Shown here: piece after piece, positions 38,314-49,431 of the stretch
Position numbering within the stretch: position 1 is the first letter of the stretch
Layout: each line of letters begins with the position of its first letter
DNA from: Pascua guehoae
Taxonomy: Eukaryota > Basidiomycota > Tremellomycetes > Trichosporonales > Trichosporonaceae
DNA length: 64,000 bases
NCBI GenBank assembly: GCA_001600415.1
Contig: BCJX01000002.1
Span: forward strand, 1,992,513 to 2,056,512
Direction of reading: 5' to 3'
The notes under the pieces: generated by a model
Seen by the model: the letters and a program-made list of their open reading frames with translations, nothing else
The model's database searches: none
Told to the model about the DNA's origin: nothing
Program-made: the position numbers and the translations under genes

Positions 38314-39751
38314 CCGCTGGGAACCCCGGTGTGGGGAACGCACGATTCTGGACGTTTGCATGGCCACGACAAGAAAACGACAAGTTCACGTCACACCTCA
38401 CGAGTATCGGCAGTGTACTCTTATCATATTCATGACTGGGCGACTGGACGCCATGTTCTAACAATACAGCACGGCCTGTGGGCTGGTTTCATTCATGCAT
38501 ACATGTTTTCTTAGCGGGGTGGGGTCGAGCTGCATGTGGCCGATCAAGGCTGGAGCGTATCCATACGTACAGGAAGCCCAACAACTCGGTCGTCTTCCCG
38601 TCGTCGACAGCCCTCGAAGACACCAGCCGTTCCACCAACATTGCCGTCTCTGCTAATGATGGCCGTCGGGGACGGGATGGATGGCGTTTACCAAACGGCG
38701 CTACAACTTGGCGTTGGCGAACCGTGACCCAGTGTCTTCTGCAAACACTCTCCCCTGGTCCCCTACTTGGCGCGAGGTCGGACCTTGGGCCTCGACGAAC
38801 TGGGTATCAGTAGGACCCACCATGCTGCAAAATGACATGACCAACGACCTGCACTGTGCAGAGGTGTCATTACCTGGCACTGGCAGTGGCGTTTACGAGT
38901 TGGCACTCGCGTCACATTGCCACATGCCACACTTGCTGCTGGCGCGCTGGCCACATGCCGCAGAAGCTTCGGCACATTGTCGGATAGAACACCGGTGTTT
39001 GTGGGACTCTGCACGGTTCGCTAGGTGGATCTGCGGTATCTACTTGTACCATAAAGCCGAAGGTGGGGTTTAGTGCCTCTTGGCATGGGTTGTGTGGCAA
39101 ATAGAGCGCCCATGGCTTACAATAGCTTTCTCTGCTCCACTGTCCTGCTTCTTTACTGCTCCGACATTGTCTCTGGCTCAAACAGAGTGGCGGAGAAGGA
39201 AAATCAACCCTGCATGGCGAGATCATGGACGGCGAGACCATGCACAGAGAAGGCCACTTCATTTCGGGCCCCGGTAACTGTGCCTGGGCAATGGCCGAGC
39301 ACCATTCCCTCATTGTGGCTTTGTCCGCTGCAGTGGCCTACGCCACTCTCTTACTCCCACCAAGTGGATTGGGCCGGTAGCGCGATGGAATTTTGAAACG
39401 GGCCGTGCATACCCACGGCCTTGGCTGTATTGGCCCATGCCCGAGTAAGCTGCCCAAGCCCGATCAACAACAATGTCCATGCCCGAGAACGTGCCCACTT
39501 GTCCCAGGGGGGTCGTTCTCAGCGGTCCTTCTTGGGTCCTGGGTCCTGTCCGTGTCATACTTGTTCCTTTCTTGATATACGACCTGATCGCTGTCGCACA
39601 TTGCGTCTTCTCTCGCTCTCCTTGTTCTTGAAACTGCAGCCGCCTGCACACACAACCCACACACCCACTCACTCTCCTTTCGAAATCCCATCGCTCCTCC
39701 GTCCGCCTCCGCTTCCAGGGACCTCCACCGATGGAGGAGCTACAATAACAC
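38314..39751. other. Intergenic region upstream of ABC transporter
   Basis: No gene is supported. It includes the 3' region of the sensor-like gene and a pyrimidine-rich leader (about 39590-39720) just before the ABC transporter start. Confidence 0.6.
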
Positions 39752-42700
39752 ATGCCCGACGAACGCACAACGACGGGCTCGGGCTCGGCCAAAGAGTCGA
39801 GCTCGAGCGTACCCCCGCAGGAAGACTCGGCGACAACACTGGCGTCGACCGCTGCCATCCCCGCTGCCTCCAGTACACAACCGACCCGGCAGGACCTCGG
39901 AGGGCGCACAACTACACGCACGCCGCCTTTGACGCGGACCGATTCGGGGTGGTCCGCCAGGTCGATGCACTCGAGCATCTACGTCGACGCCCAGGACGGC
40001 ACGACGTCGACCAGCGGGAGTGTGTACGCGTCCGCCCGACCGAGCTTCGAGAGCTCGTTTGAGTTTGAGCGCGCCGCCAGCGCCGCGAGCAGCGCCACGG
40101 CGCGATGGCCAGTATCCGGCCAAGGGCAGTCGAGGCCACGAACCCCGGCGTCTATGGGGGGCGGCTCGCGCGCCCCGTCGGCATTGGCATTCTCTACCGT
40201 GCCACTTGACGACGTCGAGACAGCCGAAGCTGAGGCTGAGGCCGAGGCTGAGATTGAGGCGGAAGCCACTGTTCAAAACCCCGAACCGACGTCGACCCAT
40301 GCCACAACCACGGCGACAAGCTTCACTTCTCCTCTGAATACCGAGGCGGATGCCGGTCCAGCCACTGCACCAGGCCCGATAACCTCGGTAATTCCATATC
40401 ACGCCGCCGAACTCGCCGAGCCCCCAGACCCACCAGCTACCCAAGACACGAATGCACTCCTCAACCTTCCCCCACCCCCGCCGTTCAACCTCGCAGTCAC
40501 GGGCCTCACTGTCGGCGTGCCCAAGGACACACTCGTCGCACGCGCGCTCTCAGGAGATGTCGAGGGAATCATTGCACATATCCGGCGCGGTAAGGGGGAG
40601 CGGAAGACGAGGACGACGATCCTGGAGGACGTTAGCTGCGAGTGTGATTCCGGCGAGGTACTTGCCATGTGAGTACGGCAGTGGGCCGAGTATGAGTCCC
40701 AAACGAGGAAGGAGGAGGTCGGGAGAGAAGAAAGAGGAAGGGTTAAGGAAACAGGCGAAGGATGAGGGAAGACGGAAGAGAAGAGGGAAAGCGACGAAAG
40801 AGACAAAGGAAGATTGGGGACCAGAGACGAGGAACCAAAGGACAACAAAGTGTCATCTCGTAACATACGCCTTCCTTCCGTCTCATTTCTCCCTTTTCCC
40901 TGGTCCCACTAAACTTCCTATCCCTCACTTCCACTCAGTCTCTCGTATTGACGCCCAGTCTCGGCGGCTCTGGCTCGGGGAAAACGACACTCCTCAACGC
41001 CGTCGCCCACCGCCTCGGCGACCTCCCCGTCCTGGCAGGCAACGTCGCCTTTGTTCCCCCAGGCAAAGAGCCCATCGGACGCCAGGAGGCAAAGCGGCGA
41101 ATTGGGTTTGTGCGCCAGCAGGACTATCTTGTCGAATGCCTGACTGGTGAGTTTGAAGGTGATGGGGGCAGTAGTCCGTGGCAGATGGAGGGCGGGTTGG
41201 CTGAAGCACCTCTATCAACTTGATGACATGATGGCGCTGCGCACGCACGCGCGTAGTGATCAAGCGGTGTGAAGCACTGTGTCATGCACCGTGCCACGGC
41301 GTGTCGCACCTCTTGGCATATCCTCGCTGTTCCCGCTGACCCCAGTGCGCGAGACCCTCAGCTACGCAGCCCGTCTTCGCCTCCCAACTTCGCTTTCGCG
41401 CGATGCCATCAACCTCGTCGTCGAGCAGACGATTGATGAGCTGGGCCTGCGCGACGCTGCAGACACAGTGGTGGGCGGACCGCTCCGCAAAGGCATCAGT
41501 GGGGGCGAGCGACGACGCCTCTCCATCGGCTGTGTGCTTGTCACCTTACCTAGTGTACTCATCCTCGACGAGCCAACATCCGGCCTCGACGCGTTCACCT
41601 CCTACCTCCTCCTCCAGACTTTGAGCCACCTTGCGCGTCGCGGTCGCACCATCATTCTCAGCATTCACGCGCCTCGCTCCGACGCGTTCAATCTGTTTGA
41701 CAGAATATGTCTATTATCCAGAGGACGCGTCGTGTATTCTGGCTTCCGGAGCCAATGCCTTCCCTGGTTTTCGGCACTGGGCCACGACGTCCAGCGTGGC
41801 ATGAACCCACTCGGTAGGTATCGCGTATTTTATTTGGCGTCTACTTACTCTAGATTTTCTCATCGACATCTCTTCGATCGACAGTCGTACACCGGAAAAC
41901 GAGGAGATATCTGCCGCTCGGGTCAAGACACTCACAGACGCGTGGTACGAGTGCGTGGCCGACGATATGCCCCTCGCAGCAAAAGAGAATCTCGCAGAAT
42001 CTCGCCCTTCGATTGAAAGTAGAGCCAGCGCGCAGGCTGCCGAGCTGCAGAGTGTCATCCACGCCCCACCGGAATCGGTAGACCAGAAGCGGCCCGGGTT
42101 CTGGGTTCAGACCCGTGTCCTGACAGCACGAGCACATCGTAATGTGTATCGAAACGTACCCGTCCTTGCAGGACTCGCTGCTCAAGGCGTCATTCTGGGC
42201 GTCTTCATCGGCGTCACATTTGCCCAGCTGCCAGAGGTGAGTTCGAACTTGCTTCGCTGCTAATCCCCAGACACCCACTGGCATCCAGTCGTTGAAGAAT
42301 CTCAGCTTCCAGCTCATCCCATCCGTCTTTTATCTCCAGCAAGTATTTTGGGTCTACAAGTTTTGCACCGACCTTATCATCTTTGACCGCGAACGCGAGG
42401 ACCACCTCTACGACGTCGTTCCGTACGTCCTCTCCGACTGGCTCTCATTCCTTGCACCTGCCATCTTCGCGCCGACCGCGTACATTATTCTCGTATATTT
42501 CATTGCCGCCCTGCGCCCTGACGACATTGCCGCAAGGCTATTTACTATTATCGCATCCACCATCCTTGTACAGTTTACGACCCAAGGATTGGCGCTCTTT
42601 GTCTCATCTGTCACTCGCAACTTTACCCAGGCGTCCCTTATTGGTAACGCCATCAATATTTTCCAGCTGCTCAGTGCGGGATTCATGCTCGTCTACCCGC

Positions 42701-45347
42701 CAGTGTATGCGTCATGGATCCGCTGGCTCAGCCCGTACTTTTACTCGTTCCGCATCATCGCCACCACCGTCTTCAAGGACCGCGTGTTCGACTGCCCTGT
42801 AACGTCGACAGCCAACCTCGAGCAGTGCAAGGGAAACAATGTGCTCCGCTCCTTCAACTTTGACTACAACATTAATATTGGCGCCTGGTTTGGCGGTCTG
42901 GCCGCCTTTGCGCTGTTCGAGTACGCCCTCTCGTGCGTGATTCTCTGGGGCTGGAGTCCAGGAGGTGTTCGGCACGCTCGTGAGATCGAGTCGCATAATC
43001 GTGGCAAGACGGCCGATGTTGCCGAATCAAACATGACCCGTGATCGCATCGACGTGACTGTACGCTCCCTGTCCCTTGTGTGGAAGCGCAGGGGACGTGG
43101 TATTCTCAAGGACGCCGAAAAGCGCATCCTCGACGACGTTAGTGTGCATTTTCCCGCGGGCGAGGTGAGCGCCATCCTCGGACCGTCTGGCGCTGGCAAG
43201 TCGACCTTGCTCCAGCTCATCGCGGGCCGCAAGCTAAATGCGGGAGCGTTTGCGCGCTTTTTCCGTTCTGGAGAAATCCTCTTTGCTGGTGCCCCCGCCT
43301 CGAGTCTCTCAATGAGCAACGTCGCATTCGTCGAGCAAGAGGATGACTGGCACCTGCCCACGCTCACCGTACGCGAAACACTGCGGTATGCCGCCATCCT
43401 GCGCCTCCCGGACAAATTGTCGCGCAAGCAAAAGATTGCACGCGCCGAAACGGTACTTCGCATGCTGGGACTCAAAGACTGTGCCGACCTTCCTGTGGGA
43501 GGCCCACTCATCAAGGGCATCTCGGGCGGTGAAAAGCGCCGTCTCTCGCTCGCCGTACAAAGTGGGTTTCAGTCTACGCAAGCAGCTAACCCTGCAGTGA
43601 TCAATGACCCCGCAGTCCTGGTGGTAGACGAGCCGACCTCGGGCCTCGACAGCAGCATTGCGTTGAGTGTCATGCAGGTGCTCAAAGACATTGCCGCCAC
43701 GGGGCGCACAGTCATAGGTGGGTTACGTACTACAGCCCGCGCTGACCCATCAGCAACAATCCACCAGCCTCGTAGTGACATCTGGCAGCTTGCAGACAAT
43801 GTCACATTGCTTGCCAAGGGTGGTGTGGTGGCGTTCAACGGTCAGCGCGCCGACGCCGTCGACTACTTTACTGGTATTGGATACCCAATCCCGTCCGAAT
43901 TCTTCAACCCGGCAGACCACCTTCTCGACCTGGTATCGGTCGACCCACGCCCGAAGACGCACGAGATTAGTGCCGACCGAGTTGCGCGGATCACGACCGC
44001 TTGGCGAGCGACCGGCCACGAGACTGGCGCCGAGGAGAAGCACGAAAAGCTTCATAATCACGTTCAAGAGAAGAGTGCGACCTCGACCGCCATGCCTGGC
44101 AGCGTTACCTTTCCTATTGGTGACAAGGTCACTCTCCAGCATGGCTCGCGTACGACATCGATGCGGATCGCCCTCCCTGTGGTCACGCAGCGGCACTGGA
44201 CAAATCTGTATCGTCAGCCGATGGTGCTGTTGAACCGGTTCTTCACTGGTCCGTTTGTGGGCTCCCTGTTTATCTTCTTCTACCAGCGTCTGACACATGG
44301 ACCTTCGGGTGAGTTTGGATCCGGGCCATCATCATGGCCCACTAGCATATGTTGGTGACTTTACTGACATTTAGGCGCACAAGATCGTATTGGTGTCACG
44401 GTACAGTCGTCGTCCGCAATCGCCTTTGTTGGTCTTATCAACTCGATGGCCGTCTTCCCCGCCGAGCGCAACCTGTACTTTCACGAGAGCCGCTCATCTG
44501 CTCGCTACAGCCCACTCACGTTTATTCTCATGTACTCGCTCGTCGAGCTGGGACCAGAGATTTTCTCCGCACTGGGCTATGCTGCAATCGTGAGTCGCCA
44601 CGTTGGGTTGCCATGAACGCGCTGACGGTCAAGATGAACGCGGCAGTCGGCATGCAGACAGACGCGCGCATCTTCTTCGAGTTTGCAACGACCATCTTCT
44701 GCTTCAACTCGTTTGGCGAGAGCATTGCCATTGCTGTCGGTTCTTGGATTCGATCAGAGGGTCTGACCGTTACGTGAGTAGAGACACCTGCAGGTAATGG
44801 GGCCCCGGCGTAACCTGTGCACACTCTACCACTCAGCCTCGCTGACCAGCAGTATCCTCTCGACATTCGTTTCACTCGTCGCCCAGATCTCGGGCGTCAT
44901 CTCCCTCAACGTGCCAAGATGGCTTGCGGCCATCTCGTGGTTCACTCCGTTCAAACGTGGGTGGACGCCCATAGTTGAGCTAACCCAGCAGCTGGTATCA
45001 AGATCCAAATTATCAACGAGTGTATCGGCCTCGTATTCAACTGTACACAAGAAGAGCTTGCACAAGGCCAGTGTGTTGCACAAAATGGCGAGCAAATGTG
45101 AGTACAGTTGAGAGTATGCGAGTGCGGGGAATGGTAACTCGGCCTGCTTCAGCCGCCTGCTTCAGCCGGCTGCTTCACACGCCCTGCCTACGCTTCCGCC
45201 TTGAACCACACTGACGCCAGCCTCGCCCTCTTCGGCTGGGTTGATCTCGACACGGCACGCTTTGTCGGCATCGGCATCGCAATCACCGTCGCGTGGCGTT
45301 TCCTTTCCTACCTCTCGCTCGCAGGCCGGGTGGGGGGATTCCGATAG
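39752..45347 (+). CDS. Full-size ABCG transporter (two WHITE-type halves fused)
   Basis: ATP-driven export of an unknown, probably lipophilic, substrate; plasma or vacuolar membrane. A dozen introns chain in frame. Residues 1 to about 240 are disordered and Ser/Thr/Ala-rich, with an (EA)n stretch. NBD1: Walker A GGSGSGKTT, signature ISGGERRRLSIG, Walker B LILDEPTSGLD, and H-loop SIHAPRSD. The first membrane domain follows (start LAAQGVILGVFIG). NBD2: Walker A GPSGAGKST, signature ISGGEKRRLSLA, Walker B LVVDEPTSGLD and H-loop ATIHQPRSD. The second membrane domain ends near TVAWRFLSYLSLAG. Both ATP sites look canonical, unlike Pdr5-type proteins with one degenerate site. The last two introns (32 nt at about 44958 and one ending near 45220) were placed to keep the frame; an unspliced frame ends earlier at about 45110. 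The first big intron (about 40670-40965) is near 295 nt. Confidence 0.9.
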
Positions 45348-46223
45348 CGCCGGTGACGGCGCTGTGATAGGGGTACACTGGCCGCACCACATGATATTTG
45401 TAGACTAGACGTTTAAATGAATGCCCTTGTACGCCCCTGTACGCATTTCGTCTCCGTATCGGAAATCTCGAGATAAGCACACTCATCACGGCAATGCCCG
45501 CCTGGACGACTGGACCGTCGTCGACCTCGCCCTGCCCCCGATTTGCCACTGACTGCGTCGGCTCGGTGTAACATCTGACACGTTGTCGCCGTCACCTCGC
45601 CCCCTGCGTCGTTCTCGTCGTCGCCTCATCCCCTGCGTCCCGTTCTCGACCGTCGCCACCTCCACGTACTCGAGGCCGTTGACCACTGAGACGCTCAGTG
45701 TCCACCCATCCCACTCTAGGCCCTATTCCTCTCTACCAACACCATCCTCCCCTCCTCGCCTCAAACCAGCCTCACACCAAACAACTCCTATCCCAGACTG
45801 TGCCAAGAAGTGGAGACCATAATGCATGGTATCGTGAGTGGTAGCTTCTGCAGGGTCAGCCCCGCACCACCTCCATAGTCACAAGTGTACGCACAATGCC
45901 AAATGCCAAGATGCCTTGTTGCTTTTCCTTGCTAGTGTACAACGCTGCGCCACGCGTGGTGGTGACTCTCCGAATTTCGTCCAATGCTGTTCGTCAGCCA
46001 CCAATGTCAATCTAGGTCCACCACGCTACCCGCCCACATTACAACCCATCCCTCTGCGTCCCAGCAACTGTACACCCACGGCGGTGGGAAGGCGTAGTTG
46101 CAGGCCAGGTCGGTATGCGTCGTGCACCGCTCTCCTCCCCGAACTCCAACCCCAACCCGAACCCCTGCCTCCAAAACCGCAACCCCCCCCTCCCCCACCC
46201 AAACACCAACACAACGCACCTCT
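45348..46223. other. Intergenic region
   Basis: No gene is firmly supported. A C/T-rich run (45690-45800) followed by an ATG and a GTGAGT (45823-45842) looks like a leader with a tiny first exon, but no continuation was found. Confidence 0.45.
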
Positions 46224-46436
46224 TTACTCCTCAATAAACCGCCTCCGTCCCCGCTGGTTCATCATGACGACCACCTCGCTCGCGCCCGCCGCCTCGGGCG
46301 CGGCGAGGTGCGCCCGTTCGTTGCGCGGGCACGGAAACGCGACGACGGCGACGGCGCCGAGAAACGTGGCCGTGAAAATGGTCGTGAGGAACGAGCGCTG
46401 CCGGGCGCGGAAGTGGGTGAGGAGGAGCGGGGCCAT
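46224..46436 (-). CDS. 70-residue single-membrane-segment mini-protein
   Basis: Small single-exon gene, family not recognised. The ATG at 46436 sits in a strong context (CCACCATGG on the minus strand). The protein begins MAPLLLTHFRARQRS, with basic residues, followed by a single hydrophobic segment (FLTTIFTATFLGAVAVVAF) ending in a PCP motif. The short polar tail ends RRRFIEE. Basic N terminus plus one helix fits a small mitochondrial inner-membrane or other tail-exposed protein, but this is inference. Upstream (46449-46570) the coding strand is strongly C/T-rich, as expected for a leader in this genome; its complement is G-rich. The nearest neighbours are the ABC transporter (convergent) and the RING gene (same strand, 1.1 kb upstream). 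Confidence 0.5.
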   Translation of the reverse strand: MAPLLLTHFRARQRSFLTTIFTATFLGAVAVVAFPCPRNERAHLAAPEAAGASEVVVMMNQRGRRRFIEE

Positions 46437-47518
46437 GGTGGCGGTCGGGTTGGGGTGGGTGCGGAGTGGGGAGTCGGGGTCGGAGTGGGAGTGGGGAGTG
46501 GGAGTGGGGAGCGGAGTGGGGAGGGGAGTGGGGTGTTTGGAGTGGAGTGGGGAGTGGGAGTGGAGAGCGGAGATCCGGCAAGGGGCAAGCGTCAAGGTCA
46601 GGCGGATGGATTAACGAGCGGAGTAGTATGCGGGCCGATCGACAGGCGTTGGATCGGGGACAGATGGCGCCGGCGCGCTTTTGAGATGGTAGACGAGAGG
46701 AACGGCGCTTTTGAAATGGTAGACGAGAGAAACGGCAAGGAGCGATGCAGTTCGGGCGCCGACAAAGGCCTCAACCTCGAGCTTGGCCTGCTGGCTGCTG
46801 GGCTCGAGGCTGGCTCCTAGGAGCGGCTGGCGAAAGACATGTGGGCAGGCAGAGGCAGTCAAAGTCCCCGATTCGGATTGGTGGGTCGTGAATTTGATCC
46901 CGCCGAGGACGGCTCGGGGATAGACGGGCGCCCGTTGGCTGGTCGACCAGGTTGGGCTGGTACGTCAGAAGCGGGAGTAAATTGTCCAACTGGAGACCCC
47001 ACACTGCGTCTCGTCGACGGCAATGAAGGGCACGACACGCACGACAACAACAAAAGGAGATGACAGTGTGCAACCATGCGACTGTGACTGTGGCCTACAT
47101 GTGCACTGCTCGACGACATTCTCAAACAGACAATACGCCCTGATCATTTGCATGGGTCTGTTGGGTGTGCAGTGCCTGGTGTCTGAGAGGGAAGAGAAGT
47201 GTTCGCGTGTGGGTGGGTACCTAGCTTGTTGTAGTGCAACTGTAACAGTGCTGCAAGTGTCTGTACGGTCACGGCTCGGGATCCACAACAACACGACTCG
47301 TGCCGACAGTTAACTGCACCATGGTCAACACATGCTCATTTGCACCAGCGTGTGTTTGACTAAATACTCGGACAATATACACATACGGAAGACGTCATGG
47401 GATCTACTTGTACACCGCGTTGCCCCCAAGCACAAACCTAAGTGCCAGCATCGTGTCTCCGCGCCGTGTGCGCACTTCTGCTCGCGTGGTATCGCACCCC
47501 ACCTTCGGAAACAATCCG
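46437..47518. other. Intergenic region with G-rich tract
   Basis: The left 130 nt is a G-rich array of GGGGAGTGG-type units (46449-46570). A 22-nt sequence around 46682 recurs 30 nt later (AGATGGTAGACGAGAGGAACGG type). Nothing gene-like is seen in the remainder. Confidence 0.55.
46449..46570 (+). repeat. G-rich degenerate repeat (GTGGGGAGTGGGA type)
   Basis: About 120 nt of short repeated units made of runs of three or four G separated by AGT, AGC or A. Many sets of four G runs could fold into G-quadruplexes. It lies immediately upstream of the mini-gene start on the opposite strand. Confidence 0.8.
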
Positions 47519-49158
47519 CTACTCGGTCACCACGCGCGCGTCGAGGAGAATAACGCCGCCGAGCTTCGACCCGATCGGTCCCAGGCCGCCTGGAATGGGC
47601 TTGCGGCACACCTGGAGTCAGACATTACTCTGCCAGACCTCCACGGACAACGACCGCACTCACCGGACACTCCCCCTCGATAACCCACTCCCCACCAACC
47701 TTCCACAGCCCATTAAGCGGGTGCTCGACCACAACTTCCTCGGTCGCAGCGGCTAGCATGGCTTCCGCATCTGCCGCTTCAACACCGTTCTCCGCCATCT
47801 GCGCACGCAGACGGGTATCACGCTCCTCGGCCCAGGCTTCTCGCAGTCCGTCATCCGTCCACGGTTGAGTGCGTGCCCCACCCCGGCCGCGTCCCCGGCC
47901 CCGACCCCGGCCTCGGCCGCGACCTCGGGGAGCAGGGAGCGGGAACGGGTTGAGCTGTCGTCCAATTGAGGCGAGGAGCGATGCGTGCAGGCATGTATAG
48001 CACAGAATGTGGCCGCTGGCAGTTAGCATGCGCCATTTGTAATAGGCTGTGGATTGGAACAAATGAGATGAAAAGGAATACTCACCACGGTGTAAGAGCC
48101 GGCGCTGTTGGGGCTGAAAAGCACACGGGACACGCTAATTGTCAGCAACAGCGAATGACAAATCTCCTCCTGAGTCCCAATCCAGACTCACTGAACGCCG
48201 TGATCGCATCATCCTCGTCAATGATGCGCTCGGGTGCCTCCTCCTCTGGCACTTCGGTCTTGACCCACTGCACGCTCTGGTCAAACGCCGGCGATTCGTC
48301 GTCGCTGACCTCGACGACGTCGGGGGTCGGCGAAGGTGACGGCCTGGCACGCCCCTTGCCCTTTTCCTGTGCGGTGAACCGGCGTGGTGGTGACGACTCA
48401 GTAGATGTGGACGCCGACGGTACCGCGCGCGGGGAGGCACGCAAGGCACGTGAGATGCGTGACGCTGGTGATGCCGGGGACGTTGCAGCCCGAGGAGTGG
48501 CGGCTCGGGGAGGTGTTCTGACACGGGCTGGAGACGACACGTGGGGAGATGTGGGTGGGAGATGGCTGATGGGGCGTGTGGGAGACAATGGTAGAATGCC
48601 GTTGGGGCGTGTGGGTGATGCCGACGACGACTGGAGAGAGCGTGACGAGTGGGAGCGGAGCATACGGGTCGGGGAAGGCACGGCAGGGGTGGGGGCCGTG
48701 GTGCTGGGGCCGGCACTCCGCGAGCTCGAGGGTGGAACGTACTCGCCCGACGTATCCGCGTCCTCGTCCACGTCCATATCGTCCTCGTCGTCGCTCAAAT
48801 CGGTCAGGTCGTCCGTGTCGCTGTCCTCCATTGGCGGTGCGCGGGTACGCGCGGATAATCGGGGAAGGCGGCGGCTTTGTTCCGCATCGGGCTCCCTCGG
48901 CCCGCTGGGGCCAGCCACGACTGTATCGATATTCCTACTCGCATCATCACCGACGCTCGTATTTGTAGCAGGCGAGCCAGTGTCGACACTCGCGCTCCCG
49001 CTCCCGCTCACATCCTCATCACTCGTGCTCCGTGTCTGTCGCTTGCGCCCCGCGGTCGTGATGAGACTGCCCGAGCTCCCGTCCCGCAATCGGCGGCGTG
49101 GAGGGAGTGCAATGTCGGCAAACGTCGGGGCGAGCGAGTCGCGTCGCGGCGAGGGCAT
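47519..49158 (-). CDS. RING-finger E3 ubiquitin ligase-like protein with SUMO-interaction-like motif
   Basis: Predicted nuclear E3 ligase. Residues 1 to about 330 are disordered, Ser/Pro-rich with acidic runs (DDLSDDEDDMDVDED-like) and many SPTRP-type SP sites. A sequence DVVEVSDDES looks like a SUMO-interacting motif. Splicing at about 48190 and 48050 builds the RING: CPVC, 11 residues, CGHILC, YTC, then a very long loop, then CPVC (joined over an intron at about 47670), followed by RKPIPGGLGPIG. The C3HC4 pattern is complete. The loop between the sixth and seventh ligand is about 108 residues, and contains an (RG)8 run (DNA 47880-47935). Unspliced frames hide the first CPVC. The start ATG at 49158 shares a short divergent region with the gene starting at 49432. 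Slx8/RNF4-type ligases are the nearest analogues by layout only. Confidence 0.75.
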
Positions 49159-49431
49159 GGCGGGTGGCGTCGTTATCGAGTTGAGATGAAAAGAGAAGAC
49201 AATACAACCCACAAAGTGCACACCAACATATGTAGTGACTCTGGCCCCGCTTGGCCAAAGTGGAGGTTGCGAGTGGCCACCCCACTCGTCCTTTGTTACG
49301 TAAAGCGTGCTAACCCAAACCACACAAGGGAGATGCTCCCAAATGTCCAGGCACCGGCGCTCCAAGGCCTCGGCAAAGGCAAAGCCATCTTCGTCACCAA
49401 CACCACGCTCGTCGCTGCCACCCACTCGACC

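Noticed and set aside
46437..46820. Plus-strand frames through the G-rich tract, encoding Gly/Val/Ser repeats
   Set aside because: They translate a simple repeat and run antisense to the better-supported mini-gene and its leader.
48877..49431. Long N-terminal extension of the mitochondrial protein reading back to 48877
   Set aside because: It overlaps the RING gene on the opposite strand, and the residues lack presequence character; the ATG at 49432 begins a proper presequence.
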